NCBI GenBank assembly: GCA_037440065.1
Contig: JBBIUV010000016.1
Location: 558,001 to 622,000 of the forward strand
Origin: UBA1563 sp037440065
Lineage (GTDB): Bacteria > Bacteroidota > Ignavibacteria > Ignavibacteriales > Ignavibacteriaceae
Length of the DNA stretch: 64,000 nucleotides
Direction of reading: 5' to 3'
How positions within the stretch are numbered: position 1 is the first letter of the stretch; every line of letters starts with the position of its first letter. The notes beneath the pieces were generated by a model. That model was not told where the DNA came from, ran no database searches, and saw only the letters and a program-made list of their open reading frames with translations. This document shows positions 10,801-19,600 of the stretch, piece by piece. Both the position numbers and the translations under genes were made by a program.

Positions 10801-11676
10801 GATTTGCAAATGCCGCTAATGGATGGATATTCAGCAACAGAAGAGATTCGCAAAATAAAAAGCTTTGAGGAACTCCCTATCGTTGCGATGACAGCAGACG
10901 CAATGACGGGAATAAAAGAAAAATGTTTAGGAGTTGGCATGCAGGGTTTTGTTACCAAACCGATTGATCCCGATGAAGTTTTTGGTGCGATAATTAGATG
11001 GGTAAAACCGGGAATAAGGAATATCGAATTAAAAAATGAATCGAGTTATTCAATTGAAGAATCCCATGAAACATTACCTGAATTCAAAAATATTGATGTA
11101 ATGAATGGAATAGTGAGAGTTGGAGGAAATAAACAACTCTATCTAAATCTTCTAGAAAAATTTTATGATAATTATTCCAATTTGGTTTCAGAGATAAAAT
11201 CGGCTATAGATAAAAAGAATAGTGAATTATCAATCAGGTTGGTCCATACTATAAAGGGAGTTTCTGGAAATTTGGGTGCAAACGAATTAAATAGAATAGC
11301 AACAAAGGTTGAAACAAATTTGAAAGTAGGTGACATTGGGTACGTTGATTTTGACTTCTTTGAGTTTGAAAAAATACTGAACGCTGTTTTAGCAGAATTG
11401 TTGGAATGGAAAGGACAAAGAATAAAAGCTATCAAAAAAGAGATAGTTGGTGAACTAGACATACAAAAATTGACTTCTTTACTAAAAGAATTAAAACAAT
11501 TATTAGCAGACAATGCTTTTGAGTCAGGGAAGAAAATTGATGAAATAATGCAATTACCTGGAATACAATCGTATGGACTGTTTTTAGTTGAAATAGAAAC
11601 TGCTGTTAAAAATTACGATTACGATAAAGCGATTAATATTTTGGATTCTGTACAAAATAAATTTAATTTTAATTAA
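7867..11676 (+). CDS. Hybrid sensor histidine kinase with CHASE8-like periplasmic domain
   Basis: Membrane helices near residues 14-36 and 157-180 flank a periplasmic domain of about 110 residues that resembles CHASE8 (segment ADRSTAALTFQD and surroundings). HAMP follows to about 235, then PAS domains near 248-365 and 372-495, a coiled coil, HisKA with His542, an ATPase domain, receiver domains with Asp831 and Asp979, HPt with His1127, and a helical tail. This is a complete membrane phosphorelay kinase. It starts one base after the YfiR-like gene, with a good ribosome site (GGAGG) inside that gene's end. The catalytic half is a close paralogue of the kinase at 1-5038. The input is probably relayed from the YfiR-like protein. 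Confidence 0.94.
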   Translation: MNRLISKLPIKTKQLLITMVTTIVCLIIAGATIIIYTNNYIKQAMVKDITSISALIADRSTAALTFQDSRLAEENLTALSIKPSIVFASIVTEEGIIFATYKNERGKSFNINARSKKLGYYFENGYLKIFSPISLDGKTIGTVFICADLTELNNQQNGIILFVLGIIVLGSIIAYFLSSKLQLFVSRPLLELIKTTRLISNKNDFSLRAVRSTNDEIGTLVSSFNKMLETIDSQNIEKKKLIDDLKEREAMLDTILDTIPQSIYWKDKNGIYIGCNKSFARTIGVESPEFIINKSDFDIFPEEKAALLTAQEKIVVNSGVSLMHRAESKIGKDGKNQWNDVSKIPVVDSDGDVFALLGIIEDITERKKAEEALRYERALLRTIIDNLPDAIYTKDINCNKTLANKADLRNMGVTTEAEVLGKNDFDTHPKELAEGFYSDDQKVITTGQPVLNREEYVVNAQGGKNWLLTSKLPLRDESGEVIGLIGIGHDITERKKAEEALIFNQEHLEELVKTRTAELELEKERAESADKIKSSFLATMSHEIRTPMNAIIGLSNLALKTKLDNKQLDYITKIDRSAKALLGIINDILDFSKIEAGKLSIEKVDFDIEVVLDTVTNLISQKAQEKGLEFSIHLGKDVPLNLVGDPLRVGQIITNYCSNAIKFTREGEILIDIQLEEKISDEQIKLKFSVKDTGIGLTEEQKKKMFQSFSQADGTTTRKYGGTGLGLAISKRLAELMRGNTGVESVYGKGSTFYFVAEFGIQKSQKRLDYVPSIDLRGMSVLVCDDNETSRIILKEALETFSFKVTTVNSGIEAIEICADSNHHFELVLMDWKMPRMDGLETAQNIFNLQKSKTPTIIMVTAFGKEEIAEKAQQIGIKGFLNKPVSYSTLFDTIMDVFGKEVRSHHSAIEKGTKHLAALEKIKGAKILLTEDNDINQQVASELLENAGFSVDIANNGKESVEMVMASGSPSKYDIVLMDLQMPLMDGYSATEEIRKIKSFEELPIVAMTADAMTGIKEKCLGVGMQGFVTKPIDPDEVFGAIIRWVKPGIRNIELKNESSYSIEESHETLPEFKNIDVMNGIVRVGGNKQLYLNLLEKFYDNYSNLVSEIKSAIDKKNSELSIRLVHTIKGVSGNLGANELNRIATKVETNLKVGDIGYVDFDFFEFEKILNAVLAELLEWKGQRIKAIKKEIVGELDIQKLTSLLKELKQLLADNAFESGKKIDEIMQLPGIQSYGLFLVEIETAVKNYDYDKAINILDSVQNKFNFN

Positions 11677-11718
11677 CGTTATTTGTTCTATTGTCAAATT
11701 TACAAAGGGAGAATTAAA

Positions 11719-12126
11719 ATGGCATTAGTTGATTGGAAAGACGTGTACACAGTTAATATTAGCGAAGTTGATACCCAGCATAAAAAGTTAGTTCAACTTA
11801 TTAATGAATTACATGATGCTGTAAAAATGGGAAAAGCTAAAGAGATAATGGGGAAAGTGCTTAATGATCTTGTCGATTATACTCTCTACCACTTTGCTAC
11901 TGAAGAAAAATACTTTGATGCTTATGACTATCCGGATTCCGAACTTCACAAAAAACAACACAAGGAATTAGTGGAACAAGTAGCTGCACTTCAAAAGAAA
12001 TATGAATCCGGTGAAAGAGTAATAACAATTGAAGTAATGAATTTCTTGCGTGATTGGCTACATGATCACATTGTTGGTTCAGATAAGAAATTTGGACCTT
12101 ATCTGAACAGCAAAGGAGTTTCATAA
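11719..12126 (+). CDS. Bacteriohemerythrin, single domain
   Basis: This 135-residue four-helix protein carries the full di-iron ligand set: His21, His58, Glu62, His77, His81, His117 and Asp122. Family members bind oxygen reversibly, serving as oxygen sensors, stores or carriers in the cytoplasm. I chose the ATG at 11719 because a GGGAG ribosome site lies just upstream and MALVDWKD is the usual N-terminus. An in-frame ATG at 11683 would add twelve atypical residues. The gene sits between a CHASE8 hybrid kinase and a REC-kinase, so a role in oxygen input to that signalling region is possible but not shown by sequence. Confidence 0.9.
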   Translation: MALVDWKDVYTVNISEVDTQHKKLVQLINELHDAVKMGKAKEIMGKVLNDLVDYTLYHFATEEKYFDAYDYPDSELHKKQHKELVEQVAALQKKYESGERVITIEVMNFLRDWLHDHIVGSDKKFGPYLNSKGVS

Positions 12127-12172
12127 AATCACCTAAATACTTAGCTATTCTGAGCGACCAAGGGAAATTATA

Positions 12173-13777
12173 TTGAATACCGACAAACTGATTTTAATAG
12201 TAGATGATACTCCGGAGAATGTTACCATCCTTGGGGAACATTTAAATGAATTCAAAATTAAAGTAGCTTTAAGCGGCGCAAAAGCATTAACCATTGCAAA
12301 GAGCGATCCAAAACCTGATATTATTCTCCTTGATATAATGATGCCGGAGATGGATGGATACGAAGTTTGCAATCGCCTTAAACAAGACAGTTACACTAGA
12401 GAAATCCCTATTATATTTATATCTGCCATGAATGAGGTAATGGATAAAGTAAGGGGATTTGAACTTGGAGCAATCGATTATATAACAAAGCCATTTCAAT
12501 TGGAAGAAGTAAAATCAAGAATAAATACCCATTTAACCCTTGCCTCTCTTCAAAATCGGCTGCGAAATATAAATCAAGAATTGGAACAAAAAGTTGAAGA
12601 ACGTACAGTGGAATTGCTAACGGCTAAAAATAAAGCCGAAGAATCTAATCGGGTTAAATCAAATTTCTTGGCATTAATGAGTCACGAACTCAGAACCCCG
12701 ATGGCTGGGATTCTTGGTTTTTCAGAGTTCTTAATGAGTGAACTTGAAAATCAAATATATGTGGAGTTCGCGAAATCGATTAATGACTCAGGTCTTCGCT
12801 TAAAAAATACGTTAGAAGCAATATTAAACTTAACTAAACTTGAATCGGAAAAAATAAAACCTCATTATTCTGAATTTGATATTATTGAAGAATCAAAAAC
12901 TCAGTTGAAGGGGCACGAATATAATGCGCAAGAAAAAAACTTAGAATTGTTATTTAAACATGACCTTGATAATTCATTTATTAAACTTGATAAGATCATG
13001 TATCAAATAATTATAAATAATCTTGTCAACAACGCCATTAAGTACACAACGCAAGGGAAAGTATCAATTGAATTATTCCAAGAATTAGTTGATGATATTC
13101 CTTATACTTGTCTCAAGGTAACAGACACTGGAATTGGAATACCTTCAGATAAGCATGAATTCATTTTTGAGGAATTCCGTCAAGTTGATGAAGGGATGAG
13201 AAGAAACTTTGAAGGAGTTGGATTAGGATTGTCCTTAGTGAAAAAGTACGTTGCGTTATTGGAAGGAAGAATTATTCTACAAAGTGAATTAAGGGTCGGG
13301 TCAACATTTACTGTCTACTTTCCTGGCAAACTTAGAAGTATTTCAAAACATCAGATACAAGATTCGATTTCCATATCTATGGCAAAAATTAAAAGAAAGC
13401 AACATACTGATGGTATTAAACCAATAATCCTACTTGTTGAAGATGAAGTGACGAACCAAAAAATTGCTCAGTTGTATTTAAATGATTATTGTGAATTACA
13501 AATAGCCGAGAATGGCGAAAAAGCAATTGATTTAATAAAAAATAATTTTTTTTCGGCCATTCTTATGGATATTAATCTTGGGAAAGGTCTTTCCGGATTA
13601 GAAGTAACAAAAGAAATAAAGAAATTAGAGAAGTGTAACGATATTCCAATCATCGCTTATACCGCTTTTGCGCTGGAAGGTGATAGGGAAATATTCTTAA
13701 ATGAAGGATGTACCCACTATCTTCCAAAACCTTGCAGTAAAGATGAACTGATTGATTTTTTAAATGAAGTTTTATAA
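12173..13777 (+). CDS. Soluble REC-HisKA-HATPase-REC hybrid kinase
   Basis: An N-terminal receiver (Asp54) is followed by a coiled coil at about 125-160, HisKA with His171 in the SHELRTPM motif, an ATPase domain to about 390, and a C-terminal receiver (Asp466). There is no membrane segment, so it is cytoplasmic. The start is TTG at 12173, with AGGGA 8 bases upstream; there is no in-frame ATG close by that would keep the receiver's first strand. It heads a run of signalling genes continuing to 20386 with short gaps. It may feed the lone receiver and the receiver-phosphatase that follow. Confidence 0.9.
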   Translation: MNTDKLILIVDDTPENVTILGEHLNEFKIKVALSGAKALTIAKSDPKPDIILLDIMMPEMDGYEVCNRLKQDSYTREIPIIFISAMNEVMDKVRGFELGAIDYITKPFQLEEVKSRINTHLTLASLQNRLRNINQELEQKVEERTVELLTAKNKAEESNRVKSNFLALMSHELRTPMAGILGFSEFLMSELENQIYVEFAKSINDSGLRLKNTLEAILNLTKLESEKIKPHYSEFDIIEESKTQLKGHEYNAQEKNLELLFKHDLDNSFIKLDKIMYQIIINNLVNNAIKYTTQGKVSIELFQELVDDIPYTCLKVTDTGIGIPSDKHEFIFEEFRQVDEGMRRNFEGVGLGLSLVKKYVALLEGRIILQSELRVGSTFTVYFPGKLRSISKHQIQDSISISMAKIKRKQHTDGIKPIILLVEDEVTNQKIAQLYLNDYCELQIAENGEKAIDLIKNNFFSAILMDINLGKGLSGLEVTKEIKKLEKCNDIPIIAYTAFALEGDREIFLNEGCTHYLPKPCSKDELIDFLNEVL

Positions 13778-13807
13778 TTAAAATTCTAACAGAATGGGAA
13801 GTGATAA

Positions 13808-14185
13808 ATGTCTGATACAAAATTTGTAAAAACAATATTGATTGTTGATGATGCACCGGAAAATATCGCAATCTTGGGAGAGCTACTTAGTGATTTTAAT
13901 CTTAAAGTTGCAACAAATGGGAAAAAAGCAATTGATATCGTACTATCAGATACGAGAATCGATTTAATCCTTTTAGATGTTATCATGCCCGAAATGGATG
14001 GATTTGAGGTTGCAAGACATTTAAAATCAAATACTCAAACTTCTCACATTCCAATAATTTTCCTTACGGCACAATCCGATATTGGAAGTTTTATCCAGGG
14101 ATTTGAACTTGGCGCTGAGGAATATTTAACCAAGCCATTTGACAGTGAATTAATATTTAAACTTGTTAAAAACAAACTCATGTAG
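13808..14185 (+). CDS. Single-domain response regulator (REC only)
   Basis: The 125 residues form one complete receiver: an acidic pair near residues 15-16, phospho-acceptor Asp57 in LILLDVIMPEMDG, and the conserved Lys in YLTKPF. There is no output domain. It resembles the N-terminal receivers of the genes on both sides (12173 and 14225), sharing the VDDAPEN or VDDTPEN opening, which suggests local duplication. A stand-alone receiver of this kind usually acts as a phosphotransfer intermediate or by binding a partner. The ATG at 13808 follows a GGGAAG ribosome site. Confidence 0.88.
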   Translation: MSDTKFVKTILIVDDAPENIAILGELLSDFNLKVATNGKKAIDIVLSDTRIDLILLDVIMPEMDGFEVARHLKSNTQTSHIPIIFLTAQSDIGSFIQGFELGAEEYLTKPFDSELIFKLVKNKLM

Positions 14186-14224
14186 GGAATACAATTATTT
14201 ATAAAAGCTATTTGGGATAATTAA

Positions 14225-15400
14225 ATGAATGATATTTATAATTACAAAATTCTAATTGTGGATGATGCTCCTGAAAACATAGATATTCTTGGAGGTATAT
14301 TAAAGGACTTTAAAAAAAGCGCTGCGATTAACGGAGAACTGGCGCTAAAAATTGCCTGTGGAAAAAACAGACCAGATCTTATTTTATTGGATATCATGAT
14401 GCCCGGTATGGATGGGTTTGAAGTTTGCAGAAGACTTAAAGCTAATCCCGAAACTAAAAACATTCCGATTATATTTATTACAGGTAAAACATCGGTAGAG
14501 GATGAAACACAAGGTTTGGAACTTGGTGCAATGGATTTCATTCCCAAACCGATAAGTCCTCCAGTTGTACTCGCGCGGGTGAAAAACCAACTTGAATTAT
14601 TGAGAGCGAGAGCTAGCCTTGAAAAACAGAATCAACAATTATCAGAAAGAAATAAATACATTACAGATAGCATCAATTATGCTAAAAGAATACAGACAGC
14701 TATCCTTCCGGACAGAAGTCATATTTCACAAATATTTCCAAAAAGTTTTTTGATTTACAATCCTAAGGATATTGTAAGCGGTGATTTTTATTGGGTAGGT
14801 GAATGGGGAAATAACAAGATAATCGCCGCAGTTGACTGTACCGGTCATGGTGTTCCGGGGGCGTTTATGTCGCTAATTGGGAATACTTTACTGAATGAAA
14901 TTATCGTAACAAAACAAATATTTGATCCGGGAGAAATTCTACAAGAACTTGACAAAGGAATTATTACAGAGCTTAATAAAGAATCCAACAGCGAAACACT
15001 TGACGGAATGGATCTTGGGCTATGTGTTGTTAATACTGATAAAAATCAATTGCTCTACGCCGGTGCCAACCGACCCTTGTTTTATTTTTCTCATGGAGAA
15101 TTTTATGAAGTTAAAGGTAGTAGAAAATCCATTGGGGATAACAGAAAAGAATTAGCTTACGTAACTACACCACTTAATATGAATGAGATTTCATCATTTT
15201 ATATTTTTACCGACGGATTCATTGATCAAAATAATTATGATAATGATAAATATGGAACAAAGCGCTTTAGAGAACTTTTGCAATCAATAAATGCAAGTGA
15301 TGTACAAGATCAGCAACTGCGTATTCAAGAGGAATTTAAAAAACATCGCGGGGAGGAACAACAGCGTGATGATATTACAGTAATCGGTATAATTAATTAA
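14225..15400 (+). CDS. Response regulator with PP2C/SpoIIE-type phosphatase output (SiaA/RsbU-like)
   Basis: Residues 1-125 are a receiver with phospho-acceptor Asp56. A coiled linker near 125-160 leads into a SpoIIE/RsbU phosphatase domain. Its metal-binding acids are visible at Asp187 (SGDF), Asp204 (VDCTGHG) and Asp382-Asp383 (DDITVIG). Such enzymes dephosphorylate a Ser or Thr on a small switch protein. The following genes encode a SiaB-like kinase and a SiaC-like protein, so this is the likely SiaC phosphatase. In the described Pseudomonas Sia system SiaA is a membrane protein with a periplasmic sensor; here a receiver replaces that input, so control would come from a histidine kinase (inference). 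Confidence 0.9.
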   Translation: MNDIYNYKILIVDDAPENIDILGGILKDFKKSAAINGELALKIACGKNRPDLILLDIMMPGMDGFEVCRRLKANPETKNIPIIFITGKTSVEDETQGLELGAMDFIPKPISPPVVLARVKNQLELLRARASLEKQNQQLSERNKYITDSINYAKRIQTAILPDRSHISQIFPKSFLIYNPKDIVSGDFYWVGEWGNNKIIAAVDCTGHGVPGAFMSLIGNTLLNEIIVTKQIFDPGEILQELDKGIITELNKESNSETLDGMDLGLCVVNTDKNQLLYAGANRPLFYFSHGEFYEVKGSRKSIGDNRKELAYVTTPLNMNEISSFYIFTDGFIDQNNYDNDKYGTKRFRELLQSINASDVQDQQLRIQEEFKKHRGEEQQRDDITVIGIIN

Positions 15401-15408
15401 GAGGATAT

Positions 15409-15951
15409 ATGGTATCTGAAGCTTCACATGTCGATTCAGAGGGATCTTTTCCAGATTTCAATTATGAATATACGGGGATATGTGACAATAAGTTTCTAGT
15501 AACTTTTACTGATTATCTTACTGATAATTTTGAAAAAGTGATGACACCGCAAGAATTTAAGACTGTGTTGTTCTGTTCTAATGAATTAATTCAAAATATT
15601 GGATTCTACTCTGACGAGCGTGATACTTCTATCAATGCGGCTGATAATGGAATTGGAAAATTCTTTCTTGAATCAAAGGCAAAAGAAATTACGATGTCTT
15701 CGGAGAACAGTATTTCTTCAATTCAAATTGATAAATTATCTGATAAACTAAATACATACAATGCGATGAATCTTGATGAACTTAAGGTGCTTTATAAACA
15801 ATTATTAAAGACTGAATCACCTGAAGATTCAAAAGGAGGGGGAATCGGCTTTATCGAGATGATAAGAAAAACTAAAAATCCTATTTCATTTCATACATAC
15901 AAAAATGATGATAAAACTTTTATAATATTCCAATTAACAGTAAGGAGATAA
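15409..15951 (+). CDS. SiaB-like kinase (DUF6272 family)
   Basis: The protein shows the degenerate GHKL-type layout of SiaB: an N-box-like segment (NELIQNIG) near residues 63-70 and a glycine-rich ATP lid (GGGIGFIEMIRK) near 143-154. SiaB phosphorylates the small protein SiaC in Pseudomonas aeruginosa (established). Length (180 residues) fits the family. A GAGG ribosome site lies 8 bases before the ATG and only 8 bases separate it from the phosphatase gene, so the two opposing enzymes are probably co-translated. The gene order phosphatase-kinase-switch protein is the same as siaA-siaB-siaC. Confidence 0.8.
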   Translation: MVSEASHVDSEGSFPDFNYEYTGICDNKFLVTFTDYLTDNFEKVMTPQEFKTVLFCSNELIQNIGFYSDERDTSINAADNGIGKFFLESKAKEITMSSENSISSIQIDKLSDKLNTYNAMNLDELKVLYKQLLKTESPEDSKGGGIGFIEMIRKTKNPISFHTYKNDDKTFIIFQLTVRR

Positions 15952-15958
15952 AAAACAT

Positions 15959-16333
15959 ATGGAAAATCTATTATTAACTAAATCTAAAAACACACTAGGT
16001 GTTAATTTTGATGCAACATCGGGAATTATTGAACTAAGTGGTTCATCTTATCCGGAAAACACAACTGATTTTTTTAAACCGTTAGTCGATTGGATCCAGA
16101 AGTATTTCCTTGAAGTAACCGGCAAACTTGTTCTTAATATTAAACTCGATTATCTCAACAGTAGTTCGATCAAATATCTCTCCGATATGATCGATAAACT
16201 TGAAAATTATCATAAGAGCGGCGGCTCAGTTGAGATCAACTGGTATCATAAGGAAGATGATGAGGATATCAAAGAAATGGGTGAAGAAATAAAAGATGAC
16301 GTTGGTTTTACATTTAATATTATTGCAGCGTGA
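15959..16333 (+). CDS. SiaC-like phospho-switch protein (DUF1987 family)
   Basis: This 124-residue protein matches SiaC/DUF1987 in size and pattern, including GIIELSGSSYPEN near the start, the central DYLNSSSIKYL and a late acidic GEEIKDD segment. In Pseudomonas, SiaC is phosphorylated on Thr68 by SiaB, is dephosphorylated by SiaA, and in the unphosphorylated form activates the cyclase SiaD. Here the equivalent position is Ser68 within NSSS, so a serine switch is expected (my alignment by eye). Seven bases separate it from the SiaB-like gene, with AAGGAGA as ribosome site. No cyclase gene is present downstream; the partner may be one of the next two products. Confidence 0.8.
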   Translation: MENLLLTKSKNTLGVNFDATSGIIELSGSSYPENTTDFFKPLVDWIQKYFLEVTGKLVLNIKLDYLNSSSIKYLSDMIDKLENYHKSGGSVEINWYHKEDDEDIKEMGEEIKDDVGFTFNIIAA

Positions 16334-16340
16334 GGAATTT

Positions 16341-16598
16341 ATGGCAAATGATAAATTATCACTCGATGAAAATGAAGAAATATTTACAGATTATTTTGTA
16401 ACCCTTGAAAACGCTAAAAATTATCCGGCTAAAGGGGAGCAAAATTCCCGTGCAGTCTTAATTGAATACATGAAACTCACCGAATCATTTGAAAAATTAT
16501 TAAAAACTGCAGTGCGAATTTCAAGAATGGGCGATAAAGCTCAAAAGAAATTACTCAAGTATAAAGAATTAATGGATACCCTCAGAAGTATTGAGTAA
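16341..16598 (+). CDS. Small helical protein, possible detached SiaC-binding stalk
   Basis: The 85-residue product has no signal peptide or membrane segment. Its second half (YMKLTESFEKLLKTAVRIS and on) is predicted by eye as a long amphipathic helix. This segment resembles the coiled stalk that precedes the catalytic domain in cyclases downstream of SiaC, where SiaC binds, but no catalytic domain follows. I chose ATG 16341 because TGAGGA lies just before it; an in-frame ATG at 16296 falls inside the SiaC-like gene and adds unlikely residues. It sits 7 bases after the SiaC-like gene and 2 bases before the AAA+ gene, so it may be the adaptor between them. The function is inferred from context only. 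Confidence 0.65.
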   Translation: MANDKLSLDENEEIFTDYFVTLENAKNYPAKGEQNSRAVLIEYMKLTESFEKLLKTAVRISRMGDKAQKKLLKYKELMDTLRSIE

Positions 16599-16600
16599 TT

Positions 16601-19600
16601 ATGGCCGACACTTCCACACAAAGTTCTTTACAGCAAGAAGCATTTGATCATCTCTGGAAAGGGCGGTTCAGACTTGCATTACCTATTGCAGAAAAATTAG
16701 TTGCAGATCAGCCGGATGTTGCTGATGCGGCAGTTTGTTACGCCTGGGCCTGTCTTGAAAACGGTGATCCGAATAAAGCTCAGAAATACCTTGATATTTC
16801 TAAACAACTTAGCGGACAAAGTTTGCTAACGCAAATGTACCGCGGGTACGTTCAAATGCGCTTGAGCAGTTTTGAAGCGGCTATTTATGACTTCAATATG
16901 ACTGAGGGACGACAGAAAGAATTACTTGCGTGGACGTATCTGAACAAAGCCAAATCATTAGCAAGTATCGGAGAAATTGAACGCGCTCTCAGTTTTTATG
17001 ATCTTGCACTTTTGATTGACAACAATGCAAATCCTTCTTGGAAAGGATTGCGGAAATATTTTAATGCTGCAAAAAAGTGTTTGAAACCTTCAGTAGAAAT
17101 TGACAAATCGGAAATGGTTCCTCTAGGGCATGAAGCTTTAACACAAAAAGAATATTGGTTCTCACTTTTAATTTCAAATTTGTTGCTAAAGAAACCCAGA
17201 TTTGATGAACCTGAGATATTGTTGCTTCAATTGGAATCCATGTTCAGAATGAACCAACTTTCGGTATTGAAAGATAAATTATCTGAATATGAAAAATTCA
17301 TGACCGGTAATGATCGGTACAATGCATTAAAAGATGCTTATAAAAAAATAAGCGAGAAGAAAATTGATGATAGTAAACAAGAGTTTGTTCACGATACGGT
17401 AAACTTGGAAAATGTATACCAATACCATCACAATACCATTGCTGAAGTTACCGAATTGAAAATGTACAATGCTACTCAAGACCCGGAGAATGAGCAAAAA
17501 GTTAATATGGCTCAATTCGAATTTAATTCTAAACCGTCAATTGGCGTTCAAATGGTGTTAAAGAATTTAAACTATGGCAAAGAGGACTGTACACATCATT
17601 GTTTTTACGCCTGGTTTTTAGATGATGAATTGATACATCAGTCTTCAGCCTCCTCTACAATTCCAAAAGATTGGGAAATGTATATTCTTTCGGAAAAGAT
17701 TGACCCGAAGACAAATAGCTTCTGGACAAAAGGAACTGCTCGATTGGAATTCTTCATAAATAGAACAAAAATCTTTACGAGACATTTTACTCTGGCGGAA
17801 GAAAATCAACCAGTACCGGAACCTATAACTGAAGAAATAAAAACCGTTGAACCTCCGATTAATTTTAACGAAGTGTTTGATGAACTAAAAGCAATTATCG
17901 GACTTTCAAGTGTTAAAGAAAGTGTTCAATCATTAGTTGATTATCTAGAAGTAATAAATGAAAGAAAACAACTCGGATTAAAAGCGCTAGATAAAATAAG
18001 TGTTCATGCTACATTCCTTGGAAATCCCGGGACCGGAAAAACAACTGTCGCTCGTTTAATGGGAAAGATATTTAAAGGGATGGGATTACTCCCCAACGGA
18101 AATGTAATTGAAGTAGATCGATCTGCTTTGGTTGGACAGTATGTAGGTGAAACCGCTCAGAAGACTGAAAAAATAATTGAAGAGGCAATGGGGAAAGTAC
18201 TTTTTATAGATGAAGCCTATACTTTGGTTAAGAAAGGGGCAACTAATGATTTTGGACAGGAGGCAATTGATGTTTTGCTTAAACGAATGGAAGATAGAAA
18301 AGGTGAGTTCTTTGTAATTGTAGCCGGATATCCAGACTTAATGACGGATTTTCTCGATGCAAATCCGGGATTAAAATCCCGCTTCACTCATCATTTCCAA
18401 TTTGAAGATTATACTCCTGATGAAATGATGCTCATTTTCCGTAAGATGGTTTTGGACGAGGACTATCGAATATCTGAGGATGCGGAGAAACAATTACTTA
18501 AAGAATTTACAAAGTTATATCGAGCTCGCGACAAAAACTTTGGGAATGCCCGTACGGTTAGAAAAGTTTTTGAAGATTCTAAAATGCAGGTAAGTAAGCG
18601 CTACTTAAAACTTGCCAAGCATGAACGAACTAAAGAAAAACTTACTACGATAAGTTTAGAAGATATTAATGAGATATTTACGTCAGATGACAATAAAAAA
18701 AGTTTTCAAGCTCCTGTCAACGAAGAACTGTTACAAGAAGCCACAACAGAGATAAATAAACTAACTGGCCTTTCTTCGGTAAAACGAGACGTAAATGAAC
18801 TAATCAAATTAGCAAAATATTACCGCGACTCCGGTGAAGATCTTTCTAAAAAATTTTCTTCTCACATTGTTTTTCTTGGAAATCCAGGAACCGGTAAAAC
18901 TACGGTGGCGCGTGTGATAAGTAAAATTTACGCATCGCTCGGAATATTACCAGGTGGACAATTGATTGAGACAGACCGACAAGGCGTAGTTGCAACGTAT
19001 GTTGGAGAAACCGCTCAGAAAACTACCGGCATGATTAATAAAGCGATGGGGGGAACACTCTTTATTGATGAAGCATATACTTTGGTGAAAAAAGATGGCG
19101 GAAATGATTTTGGTCAGGAAGCAATTGACGTATTGTTAAAACGGATGGAAGACGATCGGGGTAAATTTATTGTTATCGCCGCTGGTTATACGGATGAAAT
19201 GAAATCATTTCTCGAAAGTAATCCGGGACTAAAATCCCGTTTCACAAAGATATTTAGTTTTGAAGATTACACACCCGATGAGTTAATGGAAATATTTGAC
19301 CGGATGTCAAAGAGTAATAAAGTTAAATTAACCGAAGATGCTCGCTATGCATTGAGTAAGCATTTTAATGAATTGTATAGAAATCGAGACAAGAACTTTG
19401 GGAATGCACGTCTCGTTCGTAATACATTTGATGCGGTTATTCGAAGTATGAATTTACGGTTAAGTGATACATCAGCATCCGAATTAACTGATGAGACAAG
19501 AAGAACGATTCTACTTAACGACCTTACTGACATTCTCCCTAAAAAGAAAGAACCAGGAAAACAAACGGTTAAAGGAGATGTTGATAAACTCAATAATCTA

